Positions 1-5,957 of a stretch of DNA of 13,689 nt are shown in pieces; position 1 is the stretch's first letter; the number at the start of each line of letters is the position of its first letter. The notes beneath the pieces were generated by a model. The model was not told where the DNA came from and ran no database searches. It worked only from the letters and a program-made list of their open reading frames with translations. Origin of the DNA: RGIG5579 sp045531235 (GTDB taxonomy: Bacteria; Bacillota; Clostridia; Oscillospirales; SIG627). The translations under genes and the position numbers were made by a program. The stretch spans positions 1-13,689 of the forward strand of contig JAZSDQ010000041.1 of NCBI GenBank assembly GCA_045531235.1, given 5' to 3'.

Positions 1-628
1 CGTGGGCAGAGACGCCCTCGAAGGTAACGGATTTCATGATCAGCCCGTTGGAACCGCCGTTCATTGAGCCGTGATGCATCGGCCCCGAAGAGGAGTGGAT
101 CATAAAGGCAAGATCTACGCCGTCCAAAAGACCGCGGAAAAGGAACTCTGCTTTGCCGGATTTGTAGCGAATTACGCCCTCGTTACAAAGGCCCTGACGA
201 AAATCAAATTCAATTCCTTCCTCGGCAGGTACTGCAACCAGGCGGATCTTGCCGGAAAGCCCGTCTAGAGCGCCTTCTTCTTTCAATGCGGCTGCAAGGG
301 TGAGAAGTGCAGTGACCTGAGCGCAGTGTCCGCAAGCGTGTACCGCACCGGTCTCAGAATCTGCGGCGGGATGCTCGGGAATGATAAGGCCATCCATTTC
401 ACCGAAAATGGCAACCGTGGGACCTTCTCTTCCGGTATCGATCTCAGCGCAAAAACCCGGGATATTGCCTGCTTCTGTGAGCTGATACCCCAAGGCGAGA
501 AATTCTTTTTTCAGATATGCATTGGTTTTCCATTCTTTAAAGCCCGTTTCGGGATTCGCCCAAAGGTAGTCAAAGGTGTCACGGGTCAGCTTTTCGTGAC
601 GGTCTACCATCGCTTTGTATTGTTCCAC
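1..628 (-). CDS. M20 family amidohydrolase, AbgB-like (3' end outside window)
   Basis: This is the N-terminal 209 residues of a zinc-dependent M20 deacylase or carboxypeptidase-type enzyme, probably cytoplasmic, which would cleave an amide bond of an N-acyl or peptide-like substrate. What shows it: GEMDG (residues 76-80), the metal-binding block HACGHCAQ (97-104), VPAEEG (133-138) with the expected catalytic and metal Glu pair, and MIHSSS (177-182) with a His. The segment from EHPAADSETGAVHACGH on is typical of the AbgB/PM20D2-like branch rather than M20D. I place the start at a GTG at 628 because AAGGAG (636-641) lies 7 nt upstream and a consensus promoter precedes it. Oddity: the residue after HACGH is Cys, where Asp or Asn is usual. 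The rest of the dimerisation and catalytic domain lies beyond the left edge. The exact substrate cannot be named. Confidence 0.85.
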   Translation of the reverse strand, partial: MEQYKAMVDRHEKLTRDTFDYLWANPETGFKEWKTNAYLKKEFLALGYQLTEAGNIPGFCAEIDTGREGPTVAIFGEMDGLIIPEHPAADSETGAVHACGHCAQVTALLTLAAALKEEGALDGLSGKIRLVAVPAEEGIEFDFRQGLCNEGVIRYKSGKAEFLFRGLLDGVDLAFMIHSSSGPMHHGSMNGGSNGLIMKSVTFEGVSAH

Positions 629-664
629 GGTTGTTCTCCTTATTATGCAAAATCTACTAAGAAA

Positions 665-693
665 ATTATATCCCCCTCCAAAAGGAAAGTCAA
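665..693 (-). promoter_or_regulatory. Sigma-A promoter of the M20 amidohydrolase gene
   Basis: Read on the minus strand, TTGACT (688-693) and a perfect TATAAT (665-670) are separated by 17 nt. Transcription would begin near 658, about 30 nt upstream of the GTG start at 628. The promoter lies just downstream of the terminator of the GH2 operon, so the amidohydrolase is an independent unit. Confidence 0.8.
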
Positions 694-716
694 GGAAAAA
701 GAGAAACTGCTTTGCC

Positions 717-745
717 AAAAAAAGCGAGGCAATCGCCTCGCTTTT
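717..745 (-). terminator. Rho-independent terminator of the sugar operon
   Basis: An 11-bp perfect stem (720-730 with 735-745, GC core GCGAGGC) with a 4-nt loop is followed on the minus strand by a run of seven T (717-723, partly in the stem). It begins 5 nt after the stop codon of the GH2 gene at 751. Confidence 0.9.
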
Positions 746-750
746 CTTGC

Positions 751-3006
751 TTATTTTTTCACTTTTTTCTTTTTGATGCGGTTCAGCTTCTTGTTCAGAT
801 CAAGAAGCTCTTCTTTGGTAAATTTCATGTTCGCCATACCGCCCATCAAAGTGAAAAGACGGAGCACGGTAAAGCCGCCCATCATGCTCATCATTTCGGG
901 GCCGACTTCAAAGCCTGCTGCTTTCACCTTGCCGCCTTTTTTGTTGCCGCCCATCATTTTCTTGATAAGCTTCATGAAGATCATCTTGCCGCGGAAGGTG
1001 GCAAGAACATCGCTCATTTTATCATTGAGGGAAAGACGTCCTTCGGGAGCGTCAATGTCAAACCAGTTGAGCACCGCTCCTTTTTCCTTCAGGCGATACT
1101 CTTCATTGAAGGTTTCTACCTTGCGGATCAAGCTTTCATCGCTGCAGTCACCGGCTTTCGCTTCCAGACGGGTTTCGCCCATATTGGGAACGTCAAAATA
1201 GAAGAAGTGATCTTCTGCCGTCTTCTTGCCGAGAGAAGTACCGTTGGCAAACAGCTCAACCTCGGGAAGATTGGAGTAAACCGTTACCTTAGTAACGTCT
1301 TCTACACGGTCAATGTATCTCTTTCCGCAGAGATGAACGAAGGGTTCGTCGGAAAGCCAAGCCTTGTAGGCGTAGAAGGAGTCCTTCTTGTACTTGCGGT
1401 CAAAGGTTACGAGACCCTTGTGGTTCTGTCCGTCTTCGCCGCCTTCTGCGCGGGCATCGGCACCAAAGTCAAACATATTCCATACGTGGGTTGCCCACAT
1501 ATATTTTCTGCTAAAGAGCTGACGGATCAGTTCTTCGTGGTAATATGCCTGATATTCTTCGGTGTAGTCGCCCTGCACGGGATTGGAAGTATGCCAGTTC
1601 AGCGCTTCACAGCCGTACTCGGAGCAACCGATGGGAAGGGTGGGATGAGCCGCATGGAACTTGTCAAACCAAGGACCGTTCATGCTCGTTTCGCCGCCGT
1701 ACCAACCGAAGTAGTGATTGTAGGATACCACGTCGGGGATCTGAAGATAAGGATCGTCGATCTTGCACATAGAAACTGCCGCAACGGTGGTCAGCCTGGT
1801 CTTATCCATTTCGTGGCAAAGATCGTTGAGAATACGGTGGTTTTCCAGAAGATCCTCGTCAGCACCGCCGATGCCGATCTCATTGGAAAGTCCCCAAACC
1901 ACGATGGATGGATGGTTGTAGTTCTGAGAAACGAGCTCTTTCATCTGAGAAATGGTGTTTTCGCGGGCACCGGGCATGTGCTTGGAAATATAGGGGATCT
2001 CTGCCCAGATCACAAGGCCTCTTTCGTCGCAAAGATCGTAGAAATACTGATCGTGCTGATAGTGCGCCAGGCGAATGGTGGTAGCGCCTACCTCGCAAAT
2101 GAGATCCATATCTTCCTTGTGATGCTCGGGAAGAAGCGCGTTGCCCACACCCCAACGGTCCTGGTGGCGGGAAACGCCGCGCAGGGGATATTCCTCGCCG
2201 TTGAGAATAAAGCCGTTGTCGGGATCGATCTTGAATGTTCTGCATCCGAATCGGGAGCAAACGTTATCAATAACTTCTCCGTTCTCCAAAAGCTCTGCTT
2301 CACAGCAGTACAGATAAGGATCCTTTCTGCCGTGCCACAGATGAACATCGTTCAAGGTGAATTCCACAGCGTTTTCTGCAGATTCCTGCTGAGCGATTTC
2401 TTTTTCTTCTGCATCGTATAAGGTAAAGCGAACGGTCTGGCCTTCTTTTTTGTTGGTGATATAGGTTTCTACCTTTACGTTTGCATCCTTGCCGTTGACT
2501 GTAGGAGTAATGGCAATACCGGGAGCGCCGTAGTAGTCTAGATCAAAATGGCTGTGATTTACACAAATGATATTGACGTCACGGTAAAGACCGCCGTAGA
2601 AGGTAAAGTCTGCCATCTGAGGATATACGGTTTCGTTGGGAGCGTTATCTACAGAAACGGCGATCAGGCTCTTTTCACCGAGAGCCTCGGTAAGATCTAC
2701 TCTCCAGGTGGAATAGCCGCCGTGGTGGGTAGCAAGCTCTTTTCCGTCCACGTATACTGTTGCGGAGGAATTGGCGCCGCGGATCTCAAGGTAATAGCGA
2801 TCTGCTTCGGGCAGAGCCTTTTTCTCAAGTTCCTTGGCGTAGCAGCAGGTACCGCGGAAATAGTCGTTTCCGCCGTCCTGACCGTCTTTTGCATTCCAGG
2901 AGTGGGGAAGGGTTACCTGTTCCCAAGCGGAATCAAGGGCTGTGGGGATTTCGGCAAAGCCTTTTGCAAAGCTCCAGCCATCATTGAATTTCATAATGTT
3001 TCTCAT
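751..3006 (-). CDS. Glycoside hydrolase family 2, beta-galactosidase-like
   Basis: A 751-residue cytoplasmic enzyme (no signal peptide) that would release a terminal beta-linked sugar with retention. It has the GH2 order: sugar-binding jelly-roll (about 10-150), Ig-like domain (about 155-260), TIM barrel (about 265-555), then a small beta domain. The acid/base is Glu376 in GLSNE and the nucleophile Glu463 in SEYG; MFDFGADAR and NHKGLVTFDRK (near 511-538) are typical of clostridial beta-galactosidases. A beta-glucuronidase cannot be excluded, since an N-x-K-G motif is present. I chose ATG at 3006 over an in-frame TTG at 3018 because GGAG (3013-3016) sits 6 nt before the ATG. It lies 30 nt after the GPH symporter gene with no terminator between, so the two should be cotranscribed. 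Odd: residues about 646-751 form a Lys- and Met-rich extension ending in IKKKKVKK. Confidence 0.9.
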   Translation of the reverse strand: MRNIMKFNDGWSFAKGFAEIPTALDSAWEQVTLPHSWNAKDGQDGGNDYFRGTCCYAKELEKKALPEADRYYLEIRGANSSATVYVDGKELATHHGGYSTWRVDLTEALGEKSLIAVSVDNAPNETVYPQMADFTFYGGLYRDVNIICVNHSHFDLDYYGAPGIAITPTVNGKDANVKVETYITNKKEGQTVRFTLYDAEEKEIAQQESAENAVEFTLNDVHLWHGRKDPYLYCCEAELLENGEVIDNVCSRFGCRTFKIDPDNGFILNGEEYPLRGVSRHQDRWGVGNALLPEHHKEDMDLICEVGATTIRLAHYQHDQYFYDLCDERGLVIWAEIPYISKHMPGARENTISQMKELVSQNYNHPSIVVWGLSNEIGIGGADEDLLENHRILNDLCHEMDKTRLTTVAAVSMCKIDDPYLQIPDVVSYNHYFGWYGGETSMNGPWFDKFHAAHPTLPIGCSEYGCEALNWHTSNPVQGDYTEEYQAYYHEELIRQLFSRKYMWATHVWNMFDFGADARAEGGEDGQNHKGLVTFDRKYKKDSFYAYKAWLSDEPFVHLCGKRYIDRVEDVTKVTVYSNLPEVELFANGTSLGKKTAEDHFFYFDVPNMGETRLEAKAGDCSDESLIRKVETFNEEYRLKEKGAVLNWFDIDAPEGRLSLNDKMSDVLATFRGKMIFMKLIKKMMGGNKKGGKVKAAGFEVGPEMMSMMGGFTVLRLFTLMGGMANMKFTKEELLDLNKKLNRIKKKKVKK

Positions 3007-3036
3007 AGTTTTCTCCAAAATCTAAGGGGTGAAGGA

Positions 3037-4461
3037 TTATTCAGCTTTCTTTGCAGAGGTTTCGCGACCAAGCTCCTTGTTCATCTGAGCCAAGGTCTTT
3101 TTATCCAGGTTGTACACAAGGCCAAGTCCTACATACTGAAGAATTGCGCTGAAAAGATAGGTGCAAGCTACGATGTAGCGCATATTCACTGCAACTTCCC
3201 AAACCTGATTGCCTTCGTTTTCGCCAACGTAGCCGAAGGCTACCATAATAATGAGAACCAGGGAAGGTCCAATGCCTTGCGCCAGCTTGCGGAAGAAGGA
3301 GTGGAGAGAGTAAACCGTGCCTTCTTCTCTTTGGCCGGTCTTCCATTCGTTGTAGTCGATAGCGTCGCCCATCATTGCCCAGGAAACGGTAGAGTAGATA
3401 CCAAGACCGAGGGAGAATACCAATTGACAAACGATATAGATCAAAAGGTCAAGCTTGGTGTTGTCAGGGGTAACAACGAAAAGTCCCAGACCTGCCACTA
3501 CGGATACGATAGAACCAAAGGTAGCAAGTTCTTTTTTACCGAATTTTTCAACTGCCTTACGGGCAAGGGGAGTGAATACCACGATGGGGATCATTGCAAA
3601 AAGCTGAACCACACCGGAGATCTTAACGTTGTTAAAATAAGACTGGAATACAACGGTAACGGCGGTAGCTGCGCCCTGCATACCGATGAACATACCCATA
3701 GCGGCAATGGTAGCGCCGACTGCGGGGCGATTCTTCATAAAGTTGCCAAAAGCCTTCATAATGTTGAACTTGGGAGCGTCTTCCTTCAGTTCTACATCGG
3801 TGTCAACACGGATCACGGTATTACGGATCATAAACTGGAAGCAGATGAAGCCCAGGGCACCCATGATAAGAGCTGCGATGAATACTCTTTCACCGATGAG
3901 GTTATCGTTTTCATCGTAAATGATGAAGGGAAGAATAACCATAGGCAGCATGTTGCCGAAGATGGAACCAACGGAACGCCAAGCGGAGAGGGAAGCTCTG
4001 TCTTTTACGTCGTTGGAGATCAAGGAGAGAAGGGAACCGTAAGGAACGTTTGCAATGGTGTAGAAGGCGTCCCAAACAACGTAGCCTGCAATAAAGATGA
4101 TGGCTTTTGCAATGGTGGGAGCGTTGCGGAAGGGAAGGAAGCAGCACGCGCCGCCAATGATCAGACCAATGGAGCCAAACCAGATGTACTGAAGGAATTT
4201 GTTTCTCTTGTACTTGCGTTTGTCAGAGTCAATGATGGAGCCGATCAAAGGGTCGTTGATCGCATCCCATACCTGAACAATAATGAGAAGCAGTGCATAC
4301 CAAAGGTCCATACCCATAAACTGTGTCCAGAAAATAGACATGGTGCCTTTCAGAGCAAAGCTCATGTTGCAGCCGAGGTCGCCTGCGGCGTAAGACAAAC
4401 AGTCGCGCATACCAAACTTGCGGTGGCCGTTTGCATCGAGTTGAATCGGTTTCTTTGCCAT
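3037..4461 (-). CDS. GPH-family cation:glycoside symporter (MFS, MelB-like)
   Basis: A 474-residue, about 12-helix membrane protein of the glycoside-pentoside-hexuronide:cation symporter family, importing a sugar or glycoside with H+ or Na+. Family signatures: GDLGCN (27-32), WDAINDPLIGSIID (65-78) in the helix 2-3 region, and REEGTVYSLHSFFRKLAQGI (378-397) in the C-terminal half, matching the conserved R-EGT-YS-F-K pattern. Length fits the family. Start ATG at 4461 is supported by AGAGGA (4469-4474) 7 nt upstream. It is the first gene of a two-gene operon with the GH2 enzyme downstream, which suggests its cargo is that enzyme's substrate, such as a galactoside or glucuronide. The gene is divergent from an AraC-type regulator, which probably controls it. 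Substrate and coupling ion cannot be read from the sequence. Confidence 0.92.
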   Translation of the reverse strand: MAKKPIQLDANGHRKFGMRDCLSYAAGDLGCNMSFALKGTMSIFWTQFMGMDLWYALLLIIVQVWDAINDPLIGSIIDSDKRKYKRNKFLQYIWFGSIGLIIGGACCFLPFRNAPTIAKAIIFIAGYVVWDAFYTIANVPYGSLLSLISNDVKDRASLSAWRSVGSIFGNMLPMVILPFIIYDENDNLIGERVFIAALIMGALGFICFQFMIRNTVIRVDTDVELKEDAPKFNIMKAFGNFMKNRPAVGATIAAMGMFIGMQGAATAVTVVFQSYFNNVKISGVVQLFAMIPIVVFTPLARKAVEKFGKKELATFGSIVSVVAGLGLFVVTPDNTKLDLLIYIVCQLVFSLGLGIYSTVSWAMMGDAIDYNEWKTGQREEGTVYSLHSFFRKLAQGIGPSLVLIIMVAFGYVGENEGNQVWEVAVNMRYIVACTYLFSAILQYVGLGLVYNLDKKTLAQMNKELGRETSAKKAE

Positions 4462-4519
4462 AGTGTTTTCCTCTTTTCTGATGAATTTTTTGTTTGAAAA
4501 TGCCGGGGAAAAAGGTCAA

Positions 4520-4563
4520 ACTACCATATTCAGTATAAAGGATAATAAGATAAACTTGGTAGT
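4520..4563. promoter_or_regulatory. Inverted repeat, candidate operator for the AraC-type regulator
   Basis: Perfect 7-bp arms ACTACCA (4520-4526) and TGGTAGT (4557-4563) lie 37 bp apart start to start in the divergent spacer. The left arm covers the predicted start point and the right arm the -35 region of the symporter promoter. Binding by the adjacent regulator is inferred from position only. Confidence 0.45.
4532..4560 (-). promoter_or_regulatory. Putative activator-dependent promoter of the symporter/GH2 operon
   Basis: On the minus strand a good -10, TATACT (4532-4537), has no recognisable -35: the hexamer 17 nt upstream (4555-4560) reads ACCAAG. A weak -35 overlapped by an inverted-repeat arm suits a promoter that needs an activator. 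Transcription would start near 4525 with a leader of about 64 nt. Confidence 0.45.
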
Positions 4564-4641
4564 ATTATTTTAATGTGTTTTTGCATTTTTTTAATCTTGA
4601 TTTTCGTTTTTTCGTTGCTTTTGCACAAAAAGTATGATATA

Positions 4642-4671
4642 TTGAAAGTAATCACTGATATTTGTTATAAC
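4642..4671 (+). promoter_or_regulatory. Putative promoter of the AraC-family regulator gene
   Basis: TTGAAA (4642-4647) and TATAAC (4666-4671) with an 18-nt spacer lie about 28 nt upstream of the GTG start at 4699. An alternative -10, TATGAT (4633-4638), has no good -35. Confidence 0.4.
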
Positions 4672-4685
4672 GATCTTGCTTTTAC

Positions 4686-4691
4686 AGGAGG
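4686..4691 (+). promoter_or_regulatory. Ribosome binding site fixing the regulator's GTG start
   Basis: A perfect AGGAGG lies 7 nt before GTG 4699. The frame is open further upstream to an ATG at 4573, but that stretch is AT-rich promoter-like DNA, so translation very likely starts at the GTG. Confidence 0.8.
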
Positions 4692-4698
4692 AAAGGCT

Positions 4699-5916
4699 GT
4701 GTTTTATGAAAATGAATTGAAGCTGTTTTGCGATACTTTTCGCCGAAGCCGAATTCCTGTGACCTTTATTTCTCCTGAAAACGGCGATTTTTTGCAAGGA
4801 GAGGAAGAGCTTCTTCCTATCTCCCGCACATTGATCAAAGACAGTGTCCTTTCAGAGGAGGCTCTTTCAAAACTGAAAAACAACGTGGTTTATCGCCTGA
4901 AAAATCCGCTTTCCCTATCGTTTCTCTTTTTTCTGCTTCCGGGTATGGGAAGAAGGGTACTTCTTGTTTTAGGTCCTTACGCCCACTCCGTGCTTTCCGA
5001 AAAGAGTATTCTTAAGATTTGTGAAAAAAATAACCTTACTCCCCATGCAGGAAGGCTGCTTACGGAGTATTGCCTCGGCCTTCCCATCGTGCCGGAAGAT
5101 AGCGCGCTTTTCGTTCTTTTGGATCTGTTTTGTGAAAGGATCTGGAAAGGAGCAAGTTTCATCACCTCCGATATCAACGGAGAGTCGCAATCCCATTTTG
5201 CCATTGCCGAGCGGGAAACGGCGGGGCTGGATGAAGCAGACCTCAAGAGAAGAACTTTGGAACAGCGCTATCGCTATGAAAATGAGCTGTTATCCGCTGT
5301 TTCCAAAGGACAAACGCAGAAAATTGCCCATCTGTCGTCAAATTTTACCTGGCAGGATTTTGAGATGCGCACTACCGATCCTTTACGCAATGCCAAAAAC
5401 TACTGCATTATTATGAATACCCTTTTGCGAAAAGCCGCAGAAAACGGCGGTGTTCATCCCGTGCATCTGGACAGTACATCCGCTTCGTTTGCCCGCTCCA
5501 TTGAAAAAGTAGCATCTACGGACCAATTCCCGATTTTAATGGAGGAAATGTTCACGTCTTACTGCCGTCTTGTTCGCCACCGATCCACATCGGGCTATTC
5601 CCGTCCCGTACAGGAAGCGGTAGTGCTTGCAGAGACTGATTTTTCTGCCGATCTCTCTCTTTCCTCTCTTGCCGGAAAAATCGGCGTTACGAAGGAATAT
5701 CTCTCCGCTCTTTTTAAAAAGGAAGTAGGGAAGACCGTTACGGAATACATTCGGGAAAAAAGAATGCATTATGCTGCTTTTTTGCTTCGCACCACGGATC
5801 TGCAAATTCAAACAATAGCCCATCACTGCGGCATCGAAGATCTTCAGTATTTTTCCAAGCTCTTTAAAAAGAGTTTTGCCTGTTCTCCTCGGGATTATCG
5901 GGAAAATGAAAAATAA
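4699..5916 (+). CDS. AraC-family transcriptional regulator
   Basis: A 405-residue DNA-binding regulator. The C-terminal 100 residues (about 303-402) form the double helix-turn-helix of the AraC/XylS family: first helix pair around LSSLAGKIGVTKEYLSALFK (321-340), then TVTEYIREKRM, and the second pair around IQTIAHHCGIEDLQYFSKLF (370-389) ending CSPRDYR. The middle part has LRNAKNYCIIMNTLLRKAAE (229-248) and GGVHP (250-254), a signature I know from Firmicutes AraC proteins with an unassigned N-terminal sensor region, including regulators of beta-glucoside genes. There is no obvious cupin or membrane segment once the GTG start is used. It diverges from the symporter/GH2 operon, and its most likely role is inducer-dependent activation of that operon. 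Inducer unknown. Confidence 0.9.
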   Translation: MFYENELKLFCDTFRRSRIPVTFISPENGDFLQGEEELLPISRTLIKDSVLSEEALSKLKNNVVYRLKNPLSLSFLFFLLPGMGRRVLLVLGPYAHSVLSEKSILKICEKNNLTPHAGRLLTEYCLGLPIVPEDSALFVLLDLFCERIWKGASFITSDINGESQSHFAIAERETAGLDEADLKRRTLEQRYRYENELLSAVSKGQTQKIAHLSSNFTWQDFEMRTTDPLRNAKNYCIIMNTLLRKAAENGGVHPVHLDSTSASFARSIEKVASTDQFPILMEEMFTSYCRLVRHRSTSGYSRPVQEAVVLAETDFSADLSLSSLAGKIGVTKEYLSALFKKEVGKTVTEYIREKRMHYAAFLLRTTDLQIQTIAHHCGIEDLQYFSKLFKKSFACSPRDYRENEK

Positions 5917-5924
5917 TTGTCCAC

Positions 5925-5955
5925 AAAAAAAATCGGAGCCAAGCTCCGATTTTTT
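5925..5955. terminator. Bidirectional terminator between convergent genes
   Basis: A stem of 9 bp (AATCGGAGC 5931-5939 with 5943-5951), extended by A-T pairs and closed by a 3-nt loop, is flanked by an A run on the left and a T run on the right. It can therefore stop transcripts from both the regulator (ends 5916, plus) and the lipoprotein gene (ends 5958, minus). Confidence 0.9.
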
Positions 5956-5957
5956 AT

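Noticed and set aside
712..2421. Long open plus-strand frame (569 codons) antisense to the GH2 gene
   Set aside because: The minus frame encodes a complete GH2 enzyme with both catalytic Glu residues. The plus frame has no recognisable domain and is a product of codon bias in the real gene.
2548..4497. Long open plus-strand frame (649 codons) antisense to the symporter gene and the start of the GH2 gene
   Set aside because: It spans two real minus-strand genes and their junction, has no family motif and no suitable ribosome binding site. The minus strand gives clear GPH signatures.
4512..4517. TTGACC on the minus strand as a -35 box for the symporter operon
   Set aside because: No acceptable -10 lies 16-18 nt downstream; the hexamer there is close to CAAACA.
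4573..4698. In-frame upstream extension of the AraC regulator giving a hydrophobic N-terminal helix
   Set aside because: The stretch is AT-rich divergent promoter DNA containing a likely -35/-10 pair, and a perfect AGGAGG precedes the GTG at 4699. A membrane-anchored regulator is not supported.
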